Source: Nitrospira sp. (GTDB lineage Bacteria > Nitrospirota > Nitrospiria > Nitrospirales > Nitrospiraceae). From it: a DNA stretch of 64,000 nucleotides. Shown here one piece after another: positions 17,127 through 26,557 of the stretch (the stretch's first letter is position 1; each line of letters starts with the position of its first letter). The stretch covers positions 2,021,501 through 2,085,500 of the forward strand of contig CP060501.1 of assembly GCA_024760545.1 (NCBI GenBank), written 5' to 3'. The notes beneath the pieces were generated by a model. That model ran no database searches, was not told where the DNA came from, and worked only from the letters and a program-made list of their open reading frames with translations. Both the position numbers and the translations under genes were made by a program.

Positions 17127-17882
17127 TTACAGCCGTATCGTCATTCCGTCCTTGCCCTTCCAAATCTTGCCCCGATACTGCTCCGCCGCCTGTGCTTTGA
17201 CGTCGTATCGATCCGCGATCGGATAGAAGTGCGAAAGAACGAGCTGCCCCACACCGGCCTCCTTCGCCACCTGGCCGCACTGCCCGGCATGCAGATGGGT
17301 GGGGCCGGGACGATTAGCCGGGAACGAGCAATCGAGCACAGCCAGGTCGGCCTCCACACAGAGCGAGACGAGTGCGTCGCAATATTGAGTGTCTCCTGAA
17401 TACACGACCGCCTTACCTTGGTACTCGATCCGATAGCCGACGCTTGAAAGGTCCGGAACATGGACCACGGGCTTGGGGATGATACGTGTATCCCCGATCG
17501 AGAAGGGTTTGCCGGCGACTTCCTTCATGACCACGCCGAACGGGGCCGAGGAAAAGCTGGGGAAGCTATGCATGATCGATCGTAAGAGACGGATCGTGCC
17601 TTTCGGCCCGATCAGGGTCAGCCCTGGGCGATGGCCTCCTCCGTATTTGGTGTAGATCACCGCGTCGAAGAAGAATGTGATGAAGTCGGAAAAATGGTCG
17701 GCATGAAAATGGGAGAACAAGATGTGCGTGATCCGGTGTCGGTCGACACCAGCTTTGATCATGTTCGTCAAGGTGCGCGGGCCGAAATCAAGGAGAATAT
17801 ATTGATCGGTGCGCACAAGATACCCCGCCGCAGCACGCGTGGGGTGCATGTTCGTCCCGGAACCAAGAATCGTCAAGCGCAT
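17127..17882 (-). CDS. MBL-fold metallohydrolase, ribonuclease Z-like
   Basis: 251 residues. Metallo-beta-lactamase motifs: HILFSHFHADHFSD (HxHxDH), HVPDLSSVGY, VVYSGDTQYCDALV (the DxxxC region), and a C-terminal QLVLSHFYP. The glycine-rich start LTILGSGTNMHP is that of the RNase Z/phosphodiesterase branch. It lacks the exosite arm of tRNase Z, so it may act on another phosphodiester. It is convergent with the SirB1 gene (3 nt gap) and follows the cyclase gene on the same strand. Confidence 0.88.
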   Translation of the reverse strand: MRLTILGSGTNMHPTRAAAGYLVRTDQYILLDFGPRTLTNMIKAGVDRHRITHILFSHFHADHFSDFITFFFDAVIYTKYGGGHRPGLTLIGPKGTIRLLRSIMHSFPSFSSAPFGVVMKEVAGKPFSIGDTRIIPKPVVHVPDLSSVGYRIEYQGKAVVYSGDTQYCDALVSLCVEADLAVLDCSFPANRPGPTHLHAGQCGQVAKEAGVGQLVLSHFYPIADRYDVKAQAAEQYRGKIWKGKDGMTIRL

Positions 17883-17905
17883 GAGCTGGAAATGTCAGCC
17901 ATGGG

Positions 17906-20900
17906 TTAAGTCGCAACGCTCAGTTGAGCAAGGAGTTTTTGAGCTTCAATCAAGTCGGGATTGGCGCCTTGTTCGTTCAATCTTGCGCGAACCGAATCCA
18001 AGGTGCGTCTAGCCATATCTGGTTTGTTCAGGTTGCGCAAGAGCCTCGCGAGACTCGTCGCGGCTCTGAGTTCGAGCATTCGTGCCTGTTGATCGTGGGC
18101 AATCTGCACGGCTTCAGAAAAACACTGCTCTGCTGCGAAGGTCGATGGGTCAGGTTGCGCAAGGAGGAGCTCGCCTTTCAGTCGAAGCAGCTCCGCTTGC
18201 CAGCACAGCTCTCCCTGGGTTACAGCGAGCTCCTGTGCTTGCTGAACGGCGACCAAGCCTTCCGCCGTATGTTGATTCCGTAAATGATTCTCGGCGAGTA
18301 ACGCCAACGTATAGGTGTTGTTGAGACTCGCTTTGGCTCTCTGTGCCGCCGAGAGTCCTTCTACCAACCTTTCAAGGCCGTTCTCCTTTCCTTGCTCGGC
18401 CAACGCCCAGCCTTGAAAGGACATCGCCCATGCCAACGGGACTTCAAACGAGTGCTTGGTGGACAGCATGATGGCTTCTTCGGTCAGGCTCAGGGTCCTA
18501 TTCGTGTCACGAAGAATCGAACCGACCCATGAAGCGGTCGCCAACGTAAATGCCAACGTGTATGGATGTTCCAGCTCTCTTGCCATGGCGATGGCCTCCG
18601 TCACCAGCGCTTCGACTTCGTCTACCTCTCCCAATATCCATAACGTTCTCGCCAGCATGATTCTCGCCGTGATGCCGGGATCTTGGGTATAGGGTAAGAC
18701 TTGCGAACGGTGTCGATCTGGATCATAGAGCGATCTTGCTTGACGTAAATGTGCCTTGGCTTCGCCAAACCGGCCAAGGAAGGAGTACGTCGAGCCCACA
18801 CTCTCGTGCGCTCGAATCAGCAAATCGGGATTCTGCTGCTGGCTTGCCCACGAGAGGAGACTTTCCGCCAGCGTGCACGCCTTGGCGAGGGGTCCTCTGA
18901 CGAGATGAAAGACCCATAGTCCCCAGATAGAGAGAAAATATTGCTCAGAACCGGGATTCTCCTGTGAGAGACTTCTTGCTCTGAGATAGTTGTTCTCTAT
19001 TTCATCGGACGCATACCCTCGCAATGTCAGCAAAGGAGCACCGCGCGCGATGAGCAGTTCCAACTCCAGCGCATGACGCTCCGGGCTTTGCGGCAGCGTC
19101 TCAAGCAGATGTAAGGTTCGATCAAAATGGCTGAGCGCTTCCGCATCCGCGGATCGCGCCGCATCTCTGCGCGCCGCAAGATGCCAATAATGAACAGCCG
19201 AGCTGATGACGCCTGCCTGCTCATAGTGATAGGCAAGCAACTCCGGTTCCGCTTTGACACGCTCTGCGAATCTGTTCTCCAACGCGTGAGCGATACGGGC
19301 ATGGAGGGCACGGCGTGATTTTTTTGGCAGCGTGCTATAGGCAGCGTCTTGGATGAGCGCGTGTTTAAAGAGGTATTTCGCAGCAGGGATATCCCCTTCT
19401 TGAAAAATGAGCCCCGATGCTGTCAGCAAGTGGAGCGCCGTTTTCAACTCCCCCTCGGCGACATCAACGGTTTCCCGCAACAGCTCGTAGCTGAACTCCC
19501 GCCCGATCGAGGCCCCCATTTGGACAATCTCCTTGGCGGGACCCAATCGGTCTATTCGTTCCATGAGCAAGGCTTGCAAAGAGTCAGGGATGGATAGGTC
19601 TCGTAATGGCGCCGTCAGGGTGAACGAGTCTTTCTCTTCGGTCAGCAATCCTGACTCGAGTAGGTTTTTCGTCAACTCTTCGATGTAAAGAGGGACCCCA
19701 TCGGTCTTGGCCAGAATCGCTTGTTCCACTTCAAGCGGAAGTGTCTTTCCTCCGGTCATCGATCCAAGAAGCTCTGCGCTATGCCGCCGGGGAAGCCGGC
19801 TCAACGTCAGAAACGTCACGTGACTGTACTCCGCCCAGACCGGTTTAAAATCAGGCCGAAAGGTGATGATCAATAACGCGCGCATCGGCTGGATGCGGTC
19901 GATAATCCTTGTCAGCAGGTCCATCGTTGTCGGATCGACCCAATGGGCGTCTTCCACGATAAAGAGTGTCGGGCGACGAGCGGCCAGTCTTTGGAGTTGC
20001 TGTACAAGTGCTTCAAGGGTCATTTCCTTCCGCTTTTCGGGTGACACGTGCGGTAGTGGAGACAGGCCATCTGCGCAGATCGAGAGCAGGTCCGCCAGCA
20101 ATGACACCGTGGTCCGGTCATTGATGCCGCTATCGACGGCCAGTGCCTCGAGTTTCCGTAGTTGCACCGAGGGGGTGTCTTCACCGCACAGTCCAGCCGC
20201 CTGTCGTAGATACGTGATGGCCGGATACAGTGCCGTATTTGTGTGATAAGGCGAACATTGAAATTGAATCGTCTGGTACCCTTCCTCGGCAAGTCGGTCA
20301 CACAGACTGCGGACCATGCGAGACTTGCCGATCCCGGCCTCACCGCAAAGGATGACCACCTGCCCTTCGCCACAAACAGCTTCGTGCCATCGCCCCAAGA
20401 GAAGTGCCGTTTCGTGCTCCCTGCCTATGAAATGGCCCAATCGGCCGGAACGATAAGACTCGAACCGGCTGGCCGACGGTTTGCTGCTGACAACCTGCCA
20501 GATATGCACCGGCGTTTCGAATCCCTTGAGAGAAAAGGCGCCTCGGTCCGCAAACTCGAACTCATCTCCGACCAGGCGCTTCGTCGTCGAGTCAACAATC
20601 AATTGATTGGGTTCGGCCAACGCCTGCAGGCGCGCGGCCAGATTCGGAGTTTCGCCGAATACTGACCGCTCCTTCGCCGCTTCCTGTCCGATGACTTCGC
20701 CGACTATGACATGGCCTGTCGCGATTCCAATTCGTGCGGCAATTTCAAAGCCCTTTTGGACAGTATTTTCGCGAGGAAGAGCCTTGACCAGATCCAGCAC
20801 GGCCAGCCCGGCATGTACCGCTCGTTCCGCGTCATGCTCGTAGGCCTGAGGGTATCCGAAATACACCAGCACCCCGTCACCCATGTATTTTGCGATATAG

Positions 20901-21307
20901 CCGTTGAATCGGCTGATCGCTTGGCTACAGGTATCGAGAAAACGTCGGATGGCCGTTTGGAGGTCTTCAGGATCCAACTGACTCGCAAGTGCTGTCGAAC
21001 CCACGAGATCACAAAACATGATCGTCAATTGGCGACGCTCTGCTCGCTCTCCATCGGAAGGGAACGGTGTTATTCCCCGGCCGGTTTCAGCCGGTTGAGG
21101 CTTCGTGCCGCCACCCTCACCGGTTTGTGGCAATTGCGCAATGGCACGCAATAGCTTCTTCCGATGGCCCAGCAACACACCAAGCGACGCCAAGTCGACA
21201 TCGTTCAATTCGGACAGAACATCCCAGGTAATGGCGTTTTGCTGAAATGATTCTCGATAGACGCCGAGACCAAGGCCTTCCAGCCACGCTGATACGGGAT
21301 CATCCAT
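17906..21307 (-). CDS. SAM domain-class III cyclase-AAA ATPase-TPR signalling protein
   Basis: 1133 residues from ATG 21307. Order: a SAM domain (about 3-62, WLEGLGLGVYRESF); a class III nucleotide cyclase domain (about 90-270) with both metal Asp segments, FCDLVGSTAL and KYMGDGVLVYFG; an ATPase domain with P-loop CGEAGIGKSR near residue 325; then TPR-like helices to the end. This architecture is common in large bacterial sensor proteins in which ATP-grasping STAND-like modules control a cyclase. Whether it makes cAMP or cGMP, or is inactive, is not decided by what I can see. It is a single gene with no obvious operon partner. Confidence 0.9.
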   Translation of the reverse strand: MDDPVSAWLEGLGLGVYRESFQQNAITWDVLSELNDVDLASLGVLLGHRKKLLRAIAQLPQTGEGGGTKPQPAETGRGITPFPSDGERAERRQLTIMFCDLVGSTALASQLDPEDLQTAIRRFLDTCSQAISRFNGYIAKYMGDGVLVYFGYPQAYEHDAERAVHAGLAVLDLVKALPRENTVQKGFEIAARIGIATGHVIVGEVIGQEAAKERSVFGETPNLAARLQALAEPNQLIVDSTTKRLVGDEFEFADRGAFSLKGFETPVHIWQVVSSKPSASRFESYRSGRLGHFIGREHETALLLGRWHEAVCGEGQVVILCGEAGIGKSRMVRSLCDRLAEEGYQTIQFQCSPYHTNTALYPAITYLRQAAGLCGEDTPSVQLRKLEALAVDSGINDRTTVSLLADLLSICADGLSPLPHVSPEKRKEMTLEALVQQLQRLAARRPTLFIVEDAHWVDPTTMDLLTRIIDRIQPMRALLIITFRPDFKPVWAEYSHVTFLTLSRLPRRHSAELLGSMTGGKTLPLEVEQAILAKTDGVPLYIEELTKNLLESGLLTEEKDSFTLTAPLRDLSIPDSLQALLMERIDRLGPAKEIVQMGASIGREFSYELLRETVDVAEGELKTALHLLTASGLIFQEGDIPAAKYLFKHALIQDAAYSTLPKKSRRALHARIAHALENRFAERVKAEPELLAYHYEQAGVISSAVHYWHLAARRDAARSADAEALSHFDRTLHLLETLPQSPERHALELELLIARGAPLLTLRGYASDEIENNYLRARSLSQENPGSEQYFLSIWGLWVFHLVRGPLAKACTLAESLLSWASQQQNPDLLIRAHESVGSTYSFLGRFGEAKAHLRQARSLYDPDRHRSQVLPYTQDPGITARIMLARTLWILGEVDEVEALVTEAIAMARELEHPYTLAFTLATASWVGSILRDTNRTLSLTEEAIMLSTKHSFEVPLAWAMSFQGWALAEQGKENGLERLVEGLSAAQRAKASLNNTYTLALLAENHLRNQHTAEGLVAVQQAQELAVTQGELCWQAELLRLKGELLLAQPDPSTFAAEQCFSEAVQIAHDQQARMLELRAATSLARLLRNLNKPDMARRTLDSVRARLNEQGANPDLIEAQKLLAQLSVAT

Positions 21308-21411
21308 GATCAACAAGCTCTATGATGAATGAACGTGCGCGGACCGATGGAGCGCACGAGAGAGACGGATTCCCTCTTGCAGACGATAAGGCCGTCGTCG
21401 ATAATGATTGT

Positions 21412-21558
21412 ATGTCCGGCGATACCACGAAGCCTCTTCACCAGCCTTTGGTTCGGCAAGCAGAATATTGGATCATCTCTCTTGGGATGTCGGTGATCGC
21501 ATATCTGCTCGAGAGAGTGATTCTACGTTCGATCAAGAACGGCGAAGCGAAACCCTAA
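21412..21558 (+). CDS. Small single-span membrane protein
   Basis: 48 residues from ATG 21412; the frame can extend to 21322 but the upstream part looks non-conserved in character. A soluble N-terminus (MSGDTTKPLHQPLVRQ) is followed by one hydrophobic helix (about residues 18-37, YWIISLGMSVIAYLLERVIL) and a basic end. It overlaps the convergent Usp-UbiB gene by 4 bp. Function unknown; it could be a small inner-membrane regulator. No clear ribosome site, so existence is moderately sure. Confidence 0.5.
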   Translation: MSGDTTKPLHQPLVRQAEYWIISLGMSVIAYLLERVILRSIKNGEAKP

Positions 21559-23639
21559 CGACCGCGTATCAGATCAAGGATCAGTCCGACCGTCAGCAGG
21601 CCGGCCGCGATGCCGAACGTAATCGGTATCCAGCCGGCGACTGTTCCTGACGTGGCTGTGAGCCCACTGGCAAGAATGCTGGCCGCCGCGGTCAGCCCCA
21701 ATGTCAGACGCCGCCCTGTGTGCCGGACCATTTCCTCGAGCGAATTGGCCCGGAAATTGACGACAAGCTTCTGGCCCGGGCGCGCGCCGATCAAATGTTC
21801 GATCGCCTCGAACACTCGTTCGGCCCGTACCTTCAGCTTCTGTGACTGATACAAAAGTGTCTTTGGATCGAGCGTGGCTCCCATGCGTTTGATCATAAGT
21901 CGCATGAGGAACTTGCCTGCGACGTCATACGGATCGAGTTTTGGGTCGAGATTCGCAGTCGCCAGTTGCACTTGCGCGAGCGCTTTGGCCGCGAGGGTGA
22001 GCGAAGCCGGTAGCGGAACGCCGTGGCGGAACCCGATCGCGCTCATTTCCTGGAGAAGCGGCCCGATCTGCATCTCGGCCAGAGCCGCTTTGCGGTATTT
22101 CGTCATGACTTCCCCGATCTCACTTTGAAACCGGGGCAGATCCAGATCGCTGCGGTCGAGAGAGCCGGTCATCATCAGCGTGACGTCGCTGAGAAAACCG
22201 ACATCCTCCTTCCAGAGCGCCATCAGTAATAACAGGAGATGCTCGCGCACGTTGGCATCGACGGAGCCGACCATCCCGAAATCGAGAATGTAAATACGGT
22301 TCTTCCACCACATCAGATTGCCTGGGTGCGGATCCGCGTGGAAAAAACCCTCGGCAATGATTTGCTTGTAGTAACTTTCCATGAGCTGACGGGCTGCTTC
22401 GATACGCTCCGGACCTTCCGGTGCCTGCGTGACCGGAACACCTTGAATCTCCTCCATCACCAGCAGTCGGGATGTCGATAGTTTGTGATGCACGGAGGGG
22501 ACTGCGAGATGATCATAGTCCACGAGTACCGTCTGCATGCGGTCGATGTTCTCGATTTCTTGATGGAAGTCGAGCTCACGGTGCAGCGATGTGGAGAGAT
22601 GCTTGAAGACCGCCTCCATATTCACCACTTGATTGAGGGCAGGGCGTTGGCCGACTTTCTGGGCGAATATTTCGAGCAGGGCAAGATCTTGTTCGATTTC
22701 GGCGCGCGCCGTGGGCCGTTGAACTTTGATGACCACACGATCACCGCTTTCAAGCGTGGCCCGATGAACTTGCGCGATCGTCCCGGCCGCAAGCGGCTTG
22801 GGGTCAATCGACTCGAACACGTCCTCCCACGGAACACCCAATTCTTGCTCAGCAACCTTGACGACTTCACTTTCGGGCATAGGTGGAACGTGGCTCTGCA
22901 GCATCGCGAGTTCTTCGATGTATTCCGCTGGAAGGAGATCCGGACGGGTGGACAGCACTTGGCCGAGCTTTGAAAAGGTCGGACCCAGCTCCTCCAGCGC
23001 AGCCCGTAGGCGCTTCGCCTGCTGACGGCGAATGGAAACATCTGCTGTCTCCGGTTGTCCAAACAGCTCCTTCAAGCCATGCTTCGCCATCACCGTTGCG
23101 ATTCGCACGGCCCGTGCTCCCAGATGGGGTTCAGTGACGTGGGATTCCGGCTGTGGCTTATGGATGCGCACGGATTCTTGAGCTGACCCATCCGCCGCTG
23201 ACTGGGTATTCACGATCACAACGGTGCAGCGGGAATTGTGGCTGATACGGTTCGGGATATTGCCGAGCAAAAACTGCTTTCGGCCGGCCATTCCCGAATT
23301 GCCGACGACCAAGACGTCGATTTGTTCCTGCTCAGCGGCGCGCAGGATTGCCGATGCCGGATCACCATGACTGACAACGACGGAGTGTCCGCGCTCTCCG
23401 GCGATCTGTCTCACGAACGTTTCCAGTTCGTCGTTGGCGGCGGCTGCCCGGGTGTGCTCGGCTGCGCCGAATTCGGTGGTGGCCGGGTGTTGCGGAAGGA
23501 TGACCTGTACCACGAACAGCTCCGTGCCATATCGTTCAGCGAATTGAGCGGCCCAACGAACGGCCTGATCCGCCGTGTGCGAGCGGTCGGTTCCGACCAT
23601 GACCCGTCGAATGGCGCCGTTCTGAGGATGATCGTCCAT
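21555..23639 (-). CDS. Universal stress protein-ABC1/UbiB kinase fusion
   Basis: 694 residues. Residues 10-145 are a Usp domain (MVGTDRSHTADQAVRWA, and the nucleotide-binding GNSGMAGRKQFLLGN). From about 170 an ABC1/ADCK/UbiB atypical kinase follows: KLGQVLSTRPDLLP (KxGQ), the alanine-rich loop AAGTIAQVHRA, lysine in VIKVQRP, catalytic HADPHPGNL and metal-binding LDFGMVG. Two C-terminal hydrophobic helices (about 635-690) anchor it. UbiB proteins aid quinone biosynthesis or lipid trafficking; this organism type uses menaquinone, so that link is an inference. The fused Usp domain could sense ATP or energy stress. Confidence 0.93.
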   Translation of the reverse strand: MDDHPQNGAIRRVMVGTDRSHTADQAVRWAAQFAERYGTELFVVQVILPQHPATTEFGAAEHTRAAAANDELETFVRQIAGERGHSVVVSHGDPASAILRAAEQEQIDVLVVGNSGMAGRKQFLLGNIPNRISHNSRCTVVIVNTQSAADGSAQESVRIHKPQPESHVTEPHLGARAVRIATVMAKHGLKELFGQPETADVSIRRQQAKRLRAALEELGPTFSKLGQVLSTRPDLLPAEYIEELAMLQSHVPPMPESEVVKVAEQELGVPWEDVFESIDPKPLAAGTIAQVHRATLESGDRVVIKVQRPTARAEIEQDLALLEIFAQKVGQRPALNQVVNMEAVFKHLSTSLHRELDFHQEIENIDRMQTVLVDYDHLAVPSVHHKLSTSRLLVMEEIQGVPVTQAPEGPERIEAARQLMESYYKQIIAEGFFHADPHPGNLMWWKNRIYILDFGMVGSVDANVREHLLLLLMALWKEDVGFLSDVTLMMTGSLDRSDLDLPRFQSEIGEVMTKYRKAALAEMQIGPLLQEMSAIGFRHGVPLPASLTLAAKALAQVQLATANLDPKLDPYDVAGKFLMRLMIKRMGATLDPKTLLYQSQKLKVRAERVFEAIEHLIGARPGQKLVVNFRANSLEEMVRHTGRRLTLGLTAAASILASGLTATSGTVAGWIPITFGIAAGLLTVGLILDLIRGR

Positions 23640-23814
23640 AATCGTTTCGCGCCTTACTCACAACAATCGGGGATCGAGTATGACCACTGCCACAATCGCA
23701 AGTCAATTATGCATAGACGACAGGAAGCCGAGTCTCAGCGTGATGGATGGCCGTTATGCAGAGCCAAACCGCTTCATTGACGACTCATCGATCACGTTCG
23801 TATGATCCGCCTCT

Positions 23815-24450
23815 ATGTCGGACCGTAGCAACCATGGGCAGGCGAACCTCACCCTGCTTGCCGCGCTGGTCGGCCTCATCGTGAGCGCAGTGTGGATCTG
23901 GAAACGCCTATCGCCTGACACACAGGACTACATTGTGGATCAGGCGGTGCCGATGGCTGCGATCGGGTTGGTGCTTGCCGTCCTGCTGTTCATTCCTGTG
24001 AGGGCGCTCCGTCGCCATCGCACGAAAGCGCGGGAGCGAACCAAGCTTCTGAGGCTGTTCGAGCAAGAAACCGCCCGGGATAAACGGCTCGACCTTGCTT
24101 TTGCCTTGCTTGAACTCAACGAATACCGAATCGACGGGCTTGAATCAGCCGTCCCTGCCCTGAAGGAACTGTTGGCCACGACCTTAGAACGAGCGCTGGG
24201 GGATAAGCAGCATCGCATCCGAGGGATGGCGGCCAGCCATTTGGGCGCGCTAAGAGATCTGTCGGTGGTACCGCTCCTGGTCAAAGCACTGGAAGATGAT
24301 CATGCCTATGTGCGTTCCTGCGCAGCCTTGGGACTTGGACGACTACGGGCCACCGAAACACGCGAACGCCTGAAGACGGTCATGGAACATGATTGGGACC
24401 AAACCGTCAGAAGTCGAGCCAGGGAAGCGCTGGAACGGATGCGGGAGTAA
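23815..24450 (+). CDS. Membrane-anchored HEAT-repeat protein
   Basis: 211 residues. Two membrane helices (about 12-30 and 45-62), then a cytoplasmic helical part with about three HEAT/PBS-lyase-like repeats, for example RGMAASHLGALRDLSVVPLLVKAL and RSCAALGLGRLRATETRERL (quoted in short form). It probably acts as a protein-binding scaffold at the membrane. It starts 175 nt after the divergent Usp-UbiB gene and may share a control region. Confidence 0.82.
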   Translation: MSDRSNHGQANLTLLAALVGLIVSAVWIWKRLSPDTQDYIVDQAVPMAAIGLVLAVLLFIPVRALRRHRTKARERTKLLRLFEQETARDKRLDLAFALLELNEYRIDGLESAVPALKELLATTLERALGDKQHRIRGMAASHLGALRDLSVVPLLVKALEDDHAYVRSCAALGLGRLRATETRERLKTVMEHDWDQTVRSRAREALERMRE

Positions 24451-24481
24451 CGATCTCGGTATGCCGGGTCGAGGTCTGTTC

Positions 24482-25315
24482 CTAGACCCACTCAATCACG
24501 GCAATTTCAGGCCTACAGTTGAAACGAAACGGGAGGAAGGACCAACCCAGCCCCCGGTTGACGTACAGCCTGTGCCGGCCGGATTCGTGCCAGCCAGCCA
24601 CACGGCCGTTGCACCCAGGAGGAAGCCAAAAGATGGGTATTCCCGGCACTCTCCACTGCCCTCCGTGACTGTGTCCGCAGAGAATCAAGTCAACGGCATG
24701 ATGCGCTTCGATATGGTCCAAAATATTCGGTGCATGGGCCAGGAGCAGCGTAAAGCGACGGTCGGCTCGAGAAGGGATACATCGAAGATCGGCGCGATGG
24801 AGGGAGGGATCATCAACACCCACGATCACCAATTCTCCCCTGCCCGTTGAAACGATGGTACTTTGATTGACCAGCAACGTGATCTTGTGTCGATCGGCAA
24901 GTTCGGCATATTGTGCAATCGGCACCCCGCTGTAATGGTCATGGTTACCCAACGTCATGTACACGGGTGCGATGGCTTGCAGGTGTTCGAGGAAACGGAA
25001 GAGATGGGGCAAGCCTTCGGGTACGTTGAGCAGATCTCCGGTGATGAAAATCCAATCAGGGGCAAGCTTTGTCACTGTTTCGACAATACCATCATGCCGC
25101 GGGTGATATCGGTCAAGATGCAGATCTGTGAGATGGACGGCACGATGGCCGGCCAGGGAAGGATGTGCATGGGTGAGGATGGAGATTTCGTGATCGGATA
25201 AACCCCATTCCCAATGAGGGACGAGACTGAAGATTCGATAGAGTGGCTCGCTTAAGCAATAGCCGACGAATGATCGCGCGCGATCAGGCCATGACACCGC
25301 CCGTCGCCTGCTCAT
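24482..25315 (-). CDS. Metallophosphoesterase (calcineurin-like)
   Basis: 277 residues from ATG 25315 (GTTGGGAC just upstream). Motifs of the YkuE/UDP-2,3-diacylglucosamine-hydrolase-like group: HLTDLHLDRYH (DxH), ITGDLLN (GDxxN/D), TLGNHDHY (GNH[DE]), LLAHAPNIL, and CGHSHGGQ (GHxH). It hydrolyses a phosphomonoester or diester using two metal ions. An N-terminal basic and aromatic stretch may contact the membrane, as in lipid phosphoesterases. It starts back-to-back with the truD region. Confidence 0.9.
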   Translation of the reverse strand: MSRRRAVSWPDRARSFVGYCLSEPLYRIFSLVPHWEWGLSDHEISILTHAHPSLAGHRAVHLTDLHLDRYHPRHDGIVETVTKLAPDWIFITGDLLNVPEGLPHLFRFLEHLQAIAPVYMTLGNHDHYSGVPIAQYAELADRHKITLLVNQSTIVSTGRGELVIVGVDDPSLHRADLRCIPSRADRRFTLLLAHAPNILDHIEAHHAVDLILCGHSHGGQWRVPGIPIFWLPPGCNGRVAGWHESGRHRLYVNRGLGWSFLPFRFNCRPEIAVIEWV

Positions 25316-25391
25316 GTCCCAACTCGTGATTGGCCTGATCGTTCCCACATGGGCTAGAAAAAGTATACCATGGGCCTTCTTTCCGGCTGAT

Positions 25392-26486
25392 TTGACGATA
25401 GAATTCAGCGGAACGTGGGCCCTTCAACGCGCGTGGTTGTGTGATCAAGTGATCGATCCCTTCCTCACAGGCAACATTCCTGGAATCGGCGGGCACATTC
25501 GCGCCACGCCCGAAGACTTTCAAGTCGAAGAGCGGCCGCTCTACCTCCCATGCGGGGAGGGAGAGCATCTGTACGTCACGATTACGAAACGTAATCTTTC
25601 CACGCCGGATCTCGTTCGCCGGCTCTCGTCTTCTTTGGGGATCAAGGCACAGGCAATCGGTGTCGCGGGGCTCAAGGACGCACGGGCGGTCACCACGCAG
25701 ATGGTGTCCCTCCAAGGAATCACGCCAGACCACGTCTCCAACGTAAAGATCGATGACACACTGCTAAGCCTAGGGATCCTCGGACGCCATCGCAATCGGC
25801 TGCGAACCGGCCATCATGGGGGCAACCGATTTCGCTTGGTCATACGCCAAGTCGCCGGCCATGCCGTTGAAGCGGTGCCGGCCATTCTCCATCAACTGCG
25901 TGCGCGTGGCGTGCCCAACTACTTCGGGCCACAGCGGCAAGGGAAAGCCGGCGACAATTACCAAATCGGAGCCGCGCTGCTCCATGATGCTCGTCGACGT
26001 GAAAAGATGAATCGAAGCACGCGTATCTGGTATCTCAATGCCTATCAGTCGTTTCTGTTCAATCGACTGCTGGCGCGGCGGATCGATCAGATCGACCGAA
26101 TCTTCGTCGGCGACTGGGCCATGAAGTTGGAGAACGGCGCCTGTTTCCATGTCGACAATGCCGAGAACGAGCAGCCGCGGGCAGACCGTTTTGAGATCAG
26201 CCCGACAGGAATCCTCTTTGGGTCGCGCGTGTCCTGGGCAAGCGGTGAACCAGGTCAGATCGAGCAAGAAGTCATTGCAGAAGCAGGCACGACAAAAGAA
26301 GCCCTCATTGCCGCCGCAAAGGCCTGCGGATTCCGTGGCGAACGGCGGGCGCTGCGCGTCCCCCTTGCCGATCTGGAATGGTCGCTGAGCGGGGATGCCC
26401 TTACCATCTCCTTCAGTCTGCCCCCAGGCGCCTACGCCACAAGCGTACTCAGAGAACTGATGAAAGTATCTCCAGCGAGTCCTTAG
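25392..26486 (+). CDS. truD: tRNA pseudouridine(13) synthase
   Basis: About 364 residues. TruD signatures: IRATPEDFQVEE, GVAGLKDARAVTTQMVSL with the catalytic Asp, NYFGPQRQG, and GALLHDARRREKM; the C-terminal RALRVPLADLEWSL matches the family end. It converts U13 in tRNA(Glu)-type tRNAs to pseudouridine. The start is not certain: TTG 25392 puts the PEDF motif about 45 residues in; TTG 25437 is also possible, and the frame opens as far up as ATG 25314, which would overlap the divergent phosphoesterase start. Confidence 0.93.
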   Translation: MTIEFSGTWALQRAWLCDQVIDPFLTGNIPGIGGHIRATPEDFQVEERPLYLPCGEGEHLYVTITKRNLSTPDLVRRLSSSLGIKAQAIGVAGLKDARAVTTQMVSLQGITPDHVSNVKIDDTLLSLGILGRHRNRLRTGHHGGNRFRLVIRQVAGHAVEAVPAILHQLRARGVPNYFGPQRQGKAGDNYQIGAALLHDARRREKMNRSTRIWYLNAYQSFLFNRLLARRIDQIDRIFVGDWAMKLENGACFHVDNAENEQPRADRFEISPTGILFGSRVSWASGEPGQIEQEVIAEAGTTKEALIAAAKACGFRGERRALRVPLADLEWSLSGDALTISFSLPPGAYATSVLRELMKVSPASP

Positions 26487-26557
26487 CTCCCAATCCTCAT
26501 TCTCTTCCGCCCACAAACCCGAGTGGTACAATAGGCTCACAAGCAGAGAGCGGGACT

